This document shows positions 1-7,105 of a stretch of 15,616 bases of DNA, piece by piece. The notes below the pieces were generated by a model. The model was not told the DNA's origin. It did not search any database and was given only the letters and a program-made list of their open reading frames with translations. The position numbers were made by a program, and so were the translations under genes. The stretch's first letter is position 1. Each line of letters starts with the position of its first letter. The DNA is taken from positions 1-15,616 of the forward strand of contig JAUUYD010000008.1 in assembly GCA_030590585.1 (NCBI GenBank). Reading direction: 5' to 3'. This DNA is from Spirochaeta sp. (lineage in GTDB: Bacteria; Spirochaetota; Spirochaetia; Spirochaetales_E; Spirochaetaceae_B).

Positions 1-2
1 AA

Positions 3-632
3 GACGGCCCCACCCACCAGCCCGTAGAGCATGAAGCCCAAATCAGATTACTTGAGAAACTGAAGAATCACTCGGGAAAACCATCCCTGCTGGTCCTTCG
101 ACCGGCGGATGCGGCTGAAACCACCGTAGCCTGGAAACTGGCACTGGAAAACAGAAGCACCCCCACCGCTCTCATCCTGAGCCGTCAGAACATCACCGAA
201 CTCCCGGCAGCATCAGGCAGCCGTTACAAAGAAGCTCTGCAGGCCGCCCGGGGAGCCTACATCATCGAAGACTGTGAGGGGACAGCTGATGTCATTTTTG
301 TTGCCTCAGGTTCAGAGGTCTCCACCATGGTGGCCGGGGCCGTATTGCTCCGGAAGAAAGGTAAAAAGGTGAGAATTGTTTCCGCACCTTCCGAAGGTCT
401 GTTCAGAATCCAGGATGCCGATTATCAGGAATCTGTCCTCCCTGCCGCAGTTCCGAAGCTTGGCTTCACCGCCGGTCTTCCTGTCACTCTGGAAGGTCTC
501 ACCGGAGCCGGAGGCAGGGTGTACGGTCTGGATCATTTCGGCTATTCGGCTCCTGCCGGTGTGCTTGATGAGAAGTTCGGTTTTACCGCTGAAAACGTTC
601 TGGCAGAAGCCGAAGCTCTGCTTAAGGGCTGA
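3..632 (+). CDS. tkt: Transketolase, C-terminal part (5' end outside window)
   Basis: This is the last 209 residues of transketolase, the thiamine-diphosphate enzyme that moves two-carbon ketol units between sugar phosphates in the non-oxidative pentose phosphate pathway. The frame is open from base 3 and begins with the conserved DGPTHQPVEH segment of the pyrimidine-binding domain. It continues through RPADAAETTVAWKLAL and TALILSRQN, then the C-terminal domain (ASGSEV, a SAPS stretch, YQESVLP, and FGYSAPA near the end). The order and spacing match E. coli TktA closely. The stop is TGA, followed by a strong hairpin terminator, so this is the last gene of its transcript. It would link the pentose phosphate pool with xylulose-5-phosphate made by the xylose genes about 9 kb away, although the two are not in one operon. 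The family call is secure; the N-terminal half cannot be judged. Confidence 0.96.
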   Translation, partial: DGPTHQPVEHEAQIRLLEKLKNHSGKPSLLVLRPADAAETTVAWKLALENRSTPTALILSRQNITELPAASGSRYKEALQAARGAYIIEDCEGTADVIFVASGSEVSTMVAGAVLLRKKGKKVRIVSAPSEGLFRIQDADYQESVLPAAVPKLGFTAGLPVTLEGLTGAGGRVYGLDHFGYSAPAGVLDEKFGFTAENVLAEAEALLKG

Positions 633-660
633 TAACAGGAAAATTTCCGCAACTACCATA

Positions 661-700
661 TAAGGGTCGTTTCATAGTGATGTGAAGCGGCCCTTATTTT
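661..700 (+). terminator. Intrinsic terminator after transketolase
   Basis: A 14-bp stem (661-674 with 683-696, containing two G-U pairs) closes on an 8-base loop and is followed by TTTT. It lies 28 bases after the tkt stop and between two convergent genes. The opposite strand has only a poor T-run (TTATAT), so it may stop arsR transcripts less well. Confidence 0.88.
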
Positions 701-711
701 ACCGCGGCAGC

Positions 712-1026
712 TTACATCCCCAGGTTCTTGCGCCTGTTGGTTAATACGGCACCTTCCGCACATAAGGCAAGATCCAGAACGCAAGGTGCAGTGAGATGGT
801 ACTCTACCTGGGTTCCCTTCTTCTCGATATCCACAAGTCCGGCATCTTTAAGCTGGGAGAGGTGCTTTGATGCGGCAGATTTATTGATACCCAGCTCGTC
901 GGCCAATTCACAGACACACCAGGTTCGCTCCTTGAGTTTGTCCAGAATGAAAATTCTCATCGGATGAGAAAGGGCCTTAAACATGTGAGAGCGCATTTCG
1001 TAGCGTATTTTTTCTTGTTCTGTCAT
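712..1026 (-). CDS. ArsR/SmtB-family metal(loid)-sensing repressor
   Basis: A 104-residue winged-helix repressor. The start at 1026 is preferred over the upstream ATG at 1071 because an AGGTG ribosome site lies five bases before it, and the longer form would begin inside the promoter. The core is typical ArsR: SHPMRIFILDKL, then CVCELADELGINKSAASKHLSQLK as the sensor/recognition helices, then a GTQVEYHL wing. The Cys-x-Cys pair (C37, C39) lies where E. coli-type ArsR binds arsenite or antimonite. C82 and C89 near the C-terminus could supply a third thiol ligand. The gene is divergent from the split permease/thioredoxin operon and shares an inverted-repeat operator with it, so it most likely represses both until the metalloid binds. 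The family is certain; the inducer is inferred. Confidence 0.93.
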   Translation of the reverse strand: MTEQEKIRYEMRSHMFKALSHPMRIFILDKLKERTWCVCELADELGINKSAASKHLSQLKDAGLVDIEKKGTQVEYHLTAPCVLDLALCAEGAVLTNRRKNLGM

Positions 1027-1054
1027 TACGGCACCTTTTTCTAATGTTGCAAAT

Positions 1055-1104
1055 TTATGAAACTTTGTCAAACATATTGACCTGTTCCAGTCAATGTTTC
1101 ATAA
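1055..1104. promoter_or_regulatory. Divergent operator between arsR-type gene and permease operon
   Basis: Several nested inverted repeats lie here. A perfect 9-bp pair TTATGAAAC (1055-1063) / GTTTCATAA (1096-1104) encloses alternating half-sites GTCAA (1067-1071), TTGAC (1077-1081) and GTCAA (1090-1094). These form GTCAA-N5-TTGAC and ATTGAC-N8-GTCAAT palindromes. The half-sites coincide with the -35 elements of both directions (TTGACA at 1071-1066 on the minus strand, TTGACC at 1077-1082 on the plus strand). Binding by the adjacent ArsR-type repressor would block both promoters. The repeats are seen directly; the occupant is inferred. Confidence 0.7.
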
Positions 1105-1105
1105 T
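1077..1105 (+). promoter_or_regulatory. Sigma-70-type promoter of permease operon
   Basis: The -35 TTGACC (1077-1082), a 17-base spacer and the -10 CATAAT (1100-1105) form the best promoter in the window. Transcription should begin near 1112, three bases before the ATG at 1115. This excludes the in-frame ATGs at 1094 and 1106 as starts and predicts an almost leaderless message. Confidence 0.75.
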
Positions 1106-1114
1106 ATGGAAACA

Positions 1115-1609
1115 ATGGAAATTAGCCTGGATATTGTCATTCTCTATGCCATCACACTGGCAGCTCTGTTATTCTCCGCTTTTAAAGACCGGAAAAAAAC
1201 CAGGATGGCAATAAGAAAAGGGCTTAAAGCCCTCAGTAATATACTGCCTCAATTCATCACCATACTGGTAATCGTTTCAATAGTACTATCACTGTTCGAT
1301 GAAGCTATGATGACCCGCTTAATGGGGGAAGATTCAGGTATCTTAAGCACCCTTGGTGCCGCCGTTGTCGGTTCAATCACACTGATACCCGGTTTCATAG
1401 CATTTCCTGTGGCTTCTGAATTATTAAGAAACGGTGCCGGTATTATTCCTGTCGCAACCTTTATTTCAACCTTGATGATGGTGGGAATTATCACGCTTCC
1501 TATGGAAATCCGGTACCTTGGAAAACGTACGGCATTTATCCGCAACAGCCTGGCTTTCGGCTTCTCATTCCTTGCTGCTTTCTTTGTCTTCTGGGTGGTA
1601 AATCTGTGA
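1115..1609 (+). CDS. Half-size ArsP/DUF318-type permease, first subunit
   Basis: A 164-residue membrane protein resembling one half of the ArsP/DUF318 permease family (PF03773), whose characterised members export trivalent organoarsenicals. Hydrophobic segments lie at about 5-21, 44-61, 78-101, 110-129 and 145-162, with a positively charged loop KDRKKTR between the first two. The conserved LMGEDSGI motif is at 69-76, followed by a Gly/Pro-rich helix (IPGFIAFPVASELL). The next gene carries the equivalent motif at exactly the same residue numbers, so the usual full-length permease is split here into two homologous subunits. The start at 1115 is chosen because the promoter excludes earlier ATGs; no convincing ribosome site precedes it. 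Its stop overlaps the next start. Substrate is inferred from the family and from the ArsR neighbour. Confidence 0.85.
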   Translation: MEISLDIVILYAITLAALLFSAFKDRKKTRMAIRKGLKALSNILPQFITILVIVSIVLSLFDEAMMTRLMGEDSGILSTLGAAVVGSITLIPGFIAFPVASELLRNGAGIIPVATFISTLMMVGIITLPMEIRYLGKRTAFIRNSLAFGFSFLAAFFVFWVVNL

Positions 1610-2139
1610 AACCCGTAATTCGAAAATACAGCAGCGCGTTGGTTTCTCTTGCTGTTCTGGGATTATTCCTTATTTTACGGCCGCAGAACTCAGCTGAAGT
1701 TTACTCATCCCTCGGATATCAGCTGAGTACGATGCTGCAGATTATTCCGCCGATTTTTATTCTTCTGGGCCTCTTCGATGTATGGGTTCCCAGAGAAATC
1801 ATTATACGGCTGATGGGACCGGATTCAGGGATTAAAGGCGGCATCCTGGGCTTTTTTCTGGGTTCTGCCGCAGCAGGGCCCCTTTACGGGGCTTTTCCAA
1901 TCGTGGCTGTTCTGATGAAGAAAGGGGCCTCATTCTCAAATATCCTCATCTTTATCGGAGCCTGGTCCACCACAAAAATCCCCATGTTCCTATTTGAAAT
2001 GAACTCCCTTGGATATCGTTTTGCTATTTCAAGATTGATAATCGATATCGTCGGGATTCTATTCATTGCATTGATAATGCATCTACTGATACCTCAAAAA
2101 GAAAAAGACCGCTTGTATGAAGCGGCACTGAAAAATTAA
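1606..2139 (+). CDS. Half-size ArsP/DUF318-type permease, second subunit
   Basis: A 177-residue membrane protein homologous to the preceding one, likely its partner in a heteromeric permease. It begins with GTG inside the stop of the upstream gene (GTGA overlap), which implies coupled translation and a 1:1 ratio; GGTGG lies a few bases upstream. The motif LMGPDSGI sits at 69-76, then a small-residue helix SAAAGPLYGAFPIVAVLMKKG, then WSTTKIPMFLFE with a lysine-proline pair typical of this family. About five hydrophobic segments are followed by a charged cytoplasmic tail (QKEKDRLYEAALKN). The first subunit lacks the WSTTKIP stretch, so the two halves have specialised. No cysteine is present, so a thiol-based metal path would have to come from the small thioredoxin-like protein encoded next. 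Confidence 0.86.
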   Translation: MKPVIRKYSSALVSLAVLGLFLILRPQNSAEVYSSLGYQLSTMLQIIPPIFILLGLFDVWVPREIIIRLMGPDSGIKGGILGFFLGSAAAGPLYGAFPIVAVLMKKGASFSNILIFIGAWSTTKIPMFLFEMNSLGYRFAISRLIIDIVGILFIALIMHLLIPQKEKDRLYEAALKN

Positions 2140-2143
2140 GGAG
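2138..2143 (+). promoter_or_regulatory. Strong ribosome binding site
   Basis: AAGGAG overlaps the stop of the second permease gene and lies six bases before the ATG at 2150, so the thioredoxin-like protein is translated from its own strong site within the operon. Confidence 0.8.
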
Positions 2144-2149
2144 TTCATT

Positions 2150-2389
2150 ATGATTTTACAAATTTTAGGTTCCGGTTGCCCCAGTTGTCTGGCTCTTGAG
2201 GCTAATGTCAGAGAGGCTCTGGCCGATCGGGGACTGGATCATACAGTTGAAAAGGTGACCGACATCGACGATATCATGGAAATGGGCGTTATCATGACAC
2301 CGGCCCTTGTAATTGATGGTGATGTAAAAAGCAGCGGGAAAATTCTCTCCAAGGAATTGATATTTCAGATTCTTGACCAGGAAGTCTGA
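2150..2389 (+). CDS. Small redox-active CxxC thioredoxin-fold protein (TM0996/MTH895 type)
   Basis: A 79-residue thioredoxin-fold protein of the Thioredoxin_3 group (PF13192). It starts directly with the first beta strand and has the redox motif GCPSC (C10, C13), the cis-proline loop MTPALVIDG (P51), and a final helix KELIFQIL. No signal peptide is present, so it acts in the cytoplasm. Proteins of this type are repeatedly found beside ArsR regulators and DUF318 permeases, where they are thought to reduce or hand over a thiol-bound metalloid or organometal to the permease; that role is inferred, not shown. It is the last gene of the operon, 10 bases after the second permease. The gap before the next gene contains that gene's own -10-like element but no clear terminator. 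Confidence 0.9.
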   Translation: MILQILGSGCPSCLALEANVREALADRGLDHTVEKVTDIDDIMEMGVIMTPALVIDGDVKSSGKILSKELIFQILDQEV

Positions 2390-2432
2390 CGGCAACCGTA
2401 ATTATGCTGAGAAAAACCATGCAGCTATGGGT

Positions 2433-2438
2433 TATACT
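2433..2438 (+). promoter_or_regulatory. Candidate -10 element of histidine kinase gene
   Basis: TATACT lies nine bases before the ATG at 2448, with no ribosome site between them and no good -35. It would place the transcript start almost at the start codon. The 58-base gap after the thioredoxin gene holds nothing else recognisable. Confidence 0.4.
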
Positions 2439-2447
2439 GTTTGATAT

Positions 2448-3776
2448 ATGAGAGAGAATCCGGAGAGGCATGCGTCAATAAATACCATCCTGAAAACGAA
2501 ACTGGTGAACCGCATTTTGAATATTATCTGGGTAATGGTAACCATCGCACTGTTTTTTGCATCCCGGGAAGTCATTGAAGACGACAATTCCCAGCTGTTT
2601 TACTTCATATATATTCCCGTTTTTCTCCTTCTGACTGTCATTACTTACCGCAGATCCCTGAACATACATTTACGTTCCGGGGTTATTTCCTTTCTCTTTT
2701 TCATCATTGCAATGTCTGAACTGCTGACTTACGGCATTGCCAGTCAGACCTTTATGTTCTTTTCTATAGGTGTCGGCCTGACAGCCGTAATGTTCAATCT
2801 GAAAACCGGTTACATCGCCCTGATAGCAAGTATGATAATCATAATAGTCGCTGGAGCTTTGTATTCATCAGGTTTTATCCCGTTGTTGTACCCTCAGCAG
2901 CAGGCTTCAATACCCTGGATAAGCTGGGTATCACCTGTGTTGAGTTATCTGGTTACCACCGCTTCATTGATAACCGCGATGGGCTTAATCATCAGAGATC
3001 TGCTGTATTCAAATCAGCGATCCATGACTCTTATTGAGACAAGGAACCGTGATATTTCAAGCGCTGTTGAAGAATCATCAAGAAACAACACAATCGTATC
3101 GGTACAGAAAACATTGCTGAGAATGTTTCACAAACTGAATACACCGATTGGGAATGCACTGACAATGGTTTCGCATCTGGACGACCAGCTGCAGGATAAC
3201 AAAGCTGATACCGATGCAGTGAAGCTGATTCTTCAATCGTTAAAGCATGCCAGTTCGGAAATTGAGAAAATGAAAGCTTTAACAAGCTATCTGGATACGG
3301 ATTCAAAGAAACAGGAAGCACTGGATCTGTGCGCATTTACCATGAGTCATGAGAACCTCCTGCAGAGTTTCACCACGGCGGAAATCATTATGACTTACGA
3401 AACCACAGGGGTCATTGTTGAAATTGACCCTTTGGTGTTCATGGAAGTACTCAAAATACTCATTAATAACGCAACAGATCACTCGGGAATTACCGATACC
3501 AGAATAGAGATAGTTTTCCAGACCGCGAATACATCAGAACTGATAGTCAGTGTTACAGATAATGGCCCGGGTATAAAGAAGGCCGATAAGGAACGAATTT
3601 TTCAGCCATTCTACTCAAACTCAGGCTACCACCGAATGGGCCTGGGATTATCATTGGCACGGAAAATTACAGAAGAACAGCTCCATGGGAAACTGACTCT
3701 CGACACAGATTATCATGAGGGAGCCAGATTCGTTCTGCATATCGACAGGGAAGTCAGTCCCGGTGCTTCTTTGTAA
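2448..3776 (+). CDS. Membrane-bound sensor histidine kinase (orphan)
   Basis: A 442-residue kinase. The N-terminal 185 residues contain about six hydrophobic helices (roughly 24-40, 51-67, 78-97, 102-117, 122-145, 160-183) with little outside the membrane, so it probably senses a membrane or intracellular signal. A linker leads to the phosphoacceptor region FHKLNTPIGNALTMVSHL with H228, a variant of the usual HELRTPL H-box also seen in other bacterial kinases. The ATP-binding domain has the N-box ILINNATDHS (N340/N341), G1 box DNGPGI (371-376), F-box IFQPFYS (384-390) and G2 box MGLGLSLA (397-404). All catalytic boxes look intact. No receiver domain or response-regulator gene is in the window, so the partner is unknown. 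Its end overlaps the end of lgt on the other strand by 23 bases. Confidence 0.92.
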   Translation: MRENPERHASINTILKTKLVNRILNIIWVMVTIALFFASREVIEDDNSQLFYFIYIPVFLLLTVITYRRSLNIHLRSGVISFLFFIIAMSELLTYGIASQTFMFFSIGVGLTAVMFNLKTGYIALIASMIIIIVAGALYSSGFIPLLYPQQQASIPWISWVSPVLSYLVTTASLITAMGLIIRDLLYSNQRSMTLIETRNRDISSAVEESSRNNTIVSVQKTLLRMFHKLNTPIGNALTMVSHLDDQLQDNKADTDAVKLILQSLKHASSEIEKMKALTSYLDTDSKKQEALDLCAFTMSHENLLQSFTTAEIIMTYETTGVIVEIDPLVFMEVLKILINNATDHSGITDTRIEIVFQTANTSELIVSVTDNGPGIKKADKERIFQPFYSNSGYHRMGLGLSLARKITEEQLHGKLTLDTDYHEGARFVLHIDREVSPGASL

Positions 3777-4596
3777 GGTAGACCAGAAGAAGACCTCCAG
3801 ACAGAATCATTCCGGCACTGAGTAACTGTCCCATGGAAAACTGCAAGAGAACAAAACCCAGCTGGGCATCAGGCTGCCGGGTATACTCGATAAGGAATCT
3901 GACCAGACCGTAACCAATGAGATAGAACGCCAGCATGACACCTTGAACTTTTATCCGCTTCCGAAGAATCCACAGCACAAGAAAAAGAACAATTCCTTCG
4001 AAAAACGCCTCATAAAGCTGAGAAGGGTGCCGTAGACTGGTACCCGGGGCTTGAGGAAATAACATACCGATAGAACTGTCGGTAACTCTCCCGTAAAGTT
4101 CTCCATTGATGAAATTTCCAAGCCGGCCGAATGTATAACCCAGGGGGACACAGGGGATGATAAGATCGGTCATTTCCAGAAAGTTCAGTTGATTCCGGCG
4201 AATAAAGAGCCATGTTCCCGAAATTACCCCGAGCAATCCTCCATGAAAGGACATTCCGGAAATCCCGGTAAAACGAAACCCGTCGGAAATATCAAAGGGC
4301 AGTATAATTTCCAATGGATGGCGCCAATAATATGAGAAATTGTAAAAGAACACATAACCCAGACGCCCGCCGATAATAACACCCAGTATCATGGCCACCA
4401 TTAAACCCTGGAGCTGTTCGGTATCTATTCCAAATCGGGATTCCCGTCGTAAACGGTAGGATGCCAGAACATAAACTGTGGTAAATGCGGCCAGGTACAT
4501 TAAGCCGTAATACTGCAGAGAGAAACTTCCAATTGAGAAGATAACAGGGTCCATTCTCTCGGGAAGATGCTGCCACCACTGTGTAAAACTATTCAT
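3754..4596 (-). CDS. lgt: Prolipoprotein diacylglyceryl transferase
   Basis: Lgt attaches diacylglycerol from phosphatidylglycerol to the lipobox cysteine of prolipoproteins at the cytoplasmic membrane, the first step of lipoprotein maturation. The 280-residue protein has the family signature GRLGNFINGELYGR (157-170), the MSFHGGLLG segment with the essential histidine (H118), HPSQLYEA (190-197) and RFLIEYTRQPDAQLG (233-247), plus seven likely membrane helices. The start at 4596 is preferred to the ATG at 4641, which would lie inside the HAD gene. The chosen start is four bases after the HAD stop and has GGGGTGG upstream, so the two genes are co-transcribed and probably translationally coupled. 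Length matches the family. It meets the histidine kinase gene tail-to-tail without a terminator. Confidence 0.96.
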   Translation of the reverse strand: MNSFTQWWQHLPERMDPVIFSIGSFSLQYYGLMYLAAFTTVYVLASYRLRRESRFGIDTEQLQGLMVAMILGVIIGGRLGYVFFYNFSYYWRHPLEIILPFDISDGFRFTGISGMSFHGGLLGVISGTWLFIRRNQLNFLEMTDLIIPCVPLGYTFGRLGNFINGELYGRVTDSSIGMLFPQAPGTSLRHPSQLYEAFFEGIVLFLVLWILRKRIKVQGVMLAFYLIGYGLVRFLIEYTRQPDAQLGFVLLQFSMGQLLSAGMILSGGLLLVYLTKKHRD

Positions 4597-4600
4597 ATCA

Positions 4601-5245
4601 TTACCACCCCAGCACAGAATCCGGCGCGTCAGAAAGGTCAATTGAAATCCAATCAGCGTCCTTCATCGCCTCAGCAGTATTCGTTGTACAAAGCCCCAGA
4701 ACACGGCAGCCGGCAGCCAATCCGGCAGCCAGGCCGCTGGTAGAATCCTCTACGACGAGGCAGTTTTCAGGCCTCAAACCAATTCGCCTGGCTGCCTCAA
4801 GAAAAATATCCGGATGAGGTTTTCGTCTTTCCACATCAAGACCATTCACTGTGGCATCGAAGCTTTCAGGAGGAAGCTTAATTTCCTTCAGGGTATCGTT
4901 CATCTTGCCCCTGTCGGAACTGGTGGCTAAAGCGGTTTTTAAACCGGCCTTTCGGCATTTCGAAACTAAGGCATTGGCCCCGGGAAGCTCATTGAGCCGC
5001 CCGACAACAATCTCTCCATAAATCTCATAAGTCCGTGCCTTATCCCTTTCAATATCGATAGCGAAACCATGCTGCTTCGCAACATTGCCCAGATAACTGT
5101 TCTCACCAGTCCCCACCCAGGGAATGAAATCTTCCGGAACCGCCATCACACCGTGTTCTGCAAACATACCTATTGCCGCTTCACAGATAAAGGGCTCTGA
5201 ATCGGCCAGTACACCGTCCATGTCAAAAATAACGCCTTGTAACAT
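4601..5245 (-). CDS. HAD-superfamily hydrolase, beta-phosphoglucomutase-like
   Basis: A 214-residue HAD subfamily IA enzyme. Motif I is FDMDGVLADSEP (nucleophile D8, acid/base D10), motif II is ATSS (107-110), motif III is K142 in RRKPHPDIFLEAA, and motif IV is VVEDSTSGLAAGLAAG (E166, D167). The inserted helical cap between residues about 15 and 85 and the KPHPD/EDS-x-G pattern are those of beta-phosphoglucomutases and sugar-phosphate phosphatases. The exact substrate cannot be read from sequence. It is the first gene of a pair with lgt, with no obvious functional link. Its start has a perfect TATAAT six bases upstream and no ribosome site, which suggests a leaderless transcript. Confidence 0.88.
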   Translation of the reverse strand: MLQGVIFDMDGVLADSEPFICEAAIGMFAEHGVMAVPEDFIPWVGTGENSYLGNVAKQHGFAIDIERDKARTYEIYGEIVVGRLNELPGANALVSKCRKAGLKTALATSSDRGKMNDTLKEIKLPPESFDATVNGLDVERRKPHPDIFLEAARRIGLRPENCLVVEDSTSGLAAGLAAGCRVLGLCTTNTAEAMKDADWISIDLSDAPDSVLGW

Positions 5246-5251
5246 AATGCG

Positions 5252-5257
5252 ATTATA
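5252..5257 (-). promoter_or_regulatory. Consensus -10 element of HAD-lgt operon
   Basis: TATAAT reads on the minus strand from 5257 to 5252, and six bases later comes the HAD start codon. The surrounding 33-base gap is A/T-rich. No clear -35 or SD sequence is visible. The expected transcription start coincides with the ATG. Confidence 0.6.
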
Positions 5258-5278
5258 GATAATTAATTGTATGAAAGG

Positions 5279-6253
5279 CTACATCCCCGTAATCTTCCCG
5301 ATAAGGTTATCCTCCCAGCCGCCCTTCTTCGATTCGGGTACACCACCGGCATTCTTCATTTTCATATAGACATCCCGAATCCCATCCTCAAGAGAAAAAC
5401 CGGGCTTGAATTCAGGGAAATCACGCATGATTTTCGCATTACTGTAATAACAGTTATGAGCAAAGATTTCTCTGCATATATCACGTTCAGGAACTTTATA
5501 AGCATCCAGCTGAGCCAGAGTGGTTCCAATGAGCTCAACTTCATTGCCGATAACCTCCATCGCCGTTTCATGCCATGATTTCCATGTTGTGAATCCACTG
5601 TCTACCAGATTGTAGGTCTGACCGATACTCTTATGTTTCCCCAGGAGATGGGAGAAGAATAGAGCCGCATCATCCACATGGAGAAACTGATGCGGGGCAT
5701 GTCCCTCACCAAGAATCAGGATGGGTCTCCCGGTTTCAACCCGGTTTATCCATGAAAAGTCCCAGGCGATTTGACGCAGCAATCCCCATTGAGGGCCGAA
5801 TGTGGTGGATGGTTTGATAATGGTTACCGGAAACCCATTCCGGTAACAGGCCTCCATAAAAGCATTATCCGCAGCCATTTTATTTCTACCGTACTCCGTA
5901 ATCGGCCGCAGGGGATGGTCTTCAGTAACCGGAAGAAAATCGTAATCTATACCGTAGGTGCAGACCGTTGAAATCTGAATAAAATGGGATACTCCTTCAA
6001 ATGCCCGAATATCACTGAGCGCGTCGGCCTTGTTAAAGCAAATCATATCGATAGCGGCATCGAATCTTTCTGCCTTCAGTTTATGTTCATAATCCTCACG
6101 ATCATTTCTATCGCCAATAATTAACCTGGCGCCCTCAGGAACCTTCCCATGCTTGTTTCGATTGAAAATAGTGACAACATGCCCTTGCTTAAGCAGTAAA
6201 GTGACTATGGGAAGACTGATATTCCCTGTTCCGCCGACTATACAAATTTTCAT
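5279..6253 (-). CDS. NAD(P)-dependent epimerase/dehydratase-like protein (extended SDR)
   Basis: A 324-residue extended short-chain dehydrogenase/reductase. The Rossmann motif is VGGTGNIS (6-13), with Asn-Arg-Asn (31-33) after the second strand, which leans towards NADP. The catalytic set is S95/T96 in ISTVCTYG with Y121 and K125 in EYGRNK. KPSTTFGP (147-154) and HQFLHVDDAA (188-197) are typical substrate-side motifs of nucleoside-sugar epimerases and related reductases, including plant chloroplast RNA-binding-like SDRs. The sugar or other substrate cannot be assigned. It lies 33 bases upstream of the HAD gene on the same strand, but that gene has its own -10. The start follows a GGGATGGA stretch that could serve as a weak ribosome site. 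Confidence 0.88.
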   Translation of the reverse strand: MKICIVGGTGNISLPIVTLLLKQGHVVTIFNRNKHGKVPEGARLIIGDRNDREDYEHKLKAERFDAAIDMICFNKADALSDIRAFEGVSHFIQISTVCTYGIDYDFLPVTEDHPLRPITEYGRNKMAADNAFMEACYRNGFPVTIIKPSTTFGPQWGLLRQIAWDFSWINRVETGRPILILGEGHAPHQFLHVDDAALFFSHLLGKHKSIGQTYNLVDSGFTTWKSWHETAMEVIGNEVELIGTTLAQLDAYKVPERDICREIFAHNCYYSNAKIMRDFPEFKPGFSLEDGIRDVYMKMKNAGGVPESKKGGWEDNLIGKITGM

Positions 6254-6300
6254 TTTCTAAATCCATCCCTAATCTGATAATATTCCGTATCCCGAAGAGC

Positions 6301-6306
6301 TATACT
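6301..6306 (+). promoter_or_regulatory. Candidate -10 element of SGNH hydrolase gene
   Basis: TATACT is seven bases before the ATG at 6314, with no ribosome site between. It lies in the 60-base divergent gap with the epimerase gene, which also shows TATTAT on the minus strand about 23 bases before that gene's start. No -35 is convincing for either direction. Confidence 0.4.
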
Positions 6307-6313
6307 TTTACTG

Positions 6314-7105
6314 ATGACGATCACGCTTTTGGGCAACAGCCTTAGCGCGGGAAATCTCGGGATTCCCTACAGCAGGTACCTCAGTATAAACCCGAATACC
6401 AGAATAATTAATCATGGACGTGACGGTGATACCCTGCAGGGAATACAAAGTCGACTCAACGATGCCCTGATTGCAGATAATCCGGATGTCCTTGTGATTC
6501 AAACTGGCGCAAATGACATATTGCTGCCGGAAATGTCTGCCCGCGGCGGATCCTGGACACCCTTCGTAAAGACTATGAAGGACCGTGGGAGCGTACCCAC
6601 CACAAATATCAACAAGTTCGCAGAGATTTACAGCGAATTAATAAGAACAGCCATATCAATGAACATCAGCAGCAGCCGAATTATATGTATCACAATCCCG
6701 CCGATAGGTGAGAATCTCGAAAGTAATCGAAATCAGATAAGAAGCGGATACAACAGGAAAATTCAAAACGCTGCGGCTGAGAAAGGGGCAGCTCTTGCCG
6801 ATGTTGCCGAAGAGTTTGAAAACCTTCTCAAACACCTCGATATTCCTTCAGATTGGTTATTTGATAAACCGGAAGATTTTACGGCCGACCTGAGAATAGT
6901 TCGACGCAGAAAAGGTGCCATGTCACTTTCCGAAGAACGGGGCTTGTATCTCACTATGGACGGTGCCCACTTGAATGAACGGGGAGCAGAATTAATGGGG
7001 CAAGTAATATCCAGGGCCATTAAGCCAACTTCTGACCATCAACTCCAAACAGACAGTTTCGACCATTCTGCTTGGCGAGATAAGCCCGATTGTCAGCTGC
7101 TTTGA
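6314..7105 (+). CDS. SGNH/GDSL-family hydrolase
   Basis: A 263-residue SGNH-fold esterase or lipase-like hydrolase. Block I reads LLGNSLSAG, with nucleophile S9 but Asn where GDSL enzymes have Asp. The block II glycine lies in GRDGDT (36-41), block III is TGAND (N67), and block V is DGAHLNERG with the D216/H219 pair. All four catalytic-type residues are therefore present. No signal peptide is seen, so it is likely cytoplasmic; the substrate is unknown. The conserved domain ends at about residue 236. The last 28 residues are polar, resemble nothing recognisable, and are encoded entirely within the antisense of the neighbouring cyclase gene. They look like a readthrough tail gained after loss of an original stop codon. 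Confidence 0.87.
   Translation: MTITLLGNSLSAGNLGIPYSRYLSINPNTRIINHGRDGDTLQGIQSRLNDALIADNPDVLVIQTGANDILLPEMSARGGSWTPFVKTMKDRGSVPTTNINKFAEIYSELIRTAISMNISSSRIICITIPPIGENLESNRNQIRSGYNRKIQNAAAEKGAALADVAEEFENLLKHLDIPSDWLFDKPEDFTADLRIVRRRKGAMSLSEERGLYLTMDGAHLNERGAELMGQVISRAIKPTSDHQLQTDSFDHSAWRDKPDCQLL

Noticed and set aside
1094..1117. Upstream ATGs at 1094 and 1106 as permease starts
   Set aside because: Both lie at or before the predicted transcription start of a consensus-spaced promoter and have no ribosome site.
4597..4641. Longer lgt start at 4641
   Set aside because: It would sit inside the HAD gene; the start at 4596 follows the HAD stop directly, has a G-rich ribosome site and gives the usual protein length.
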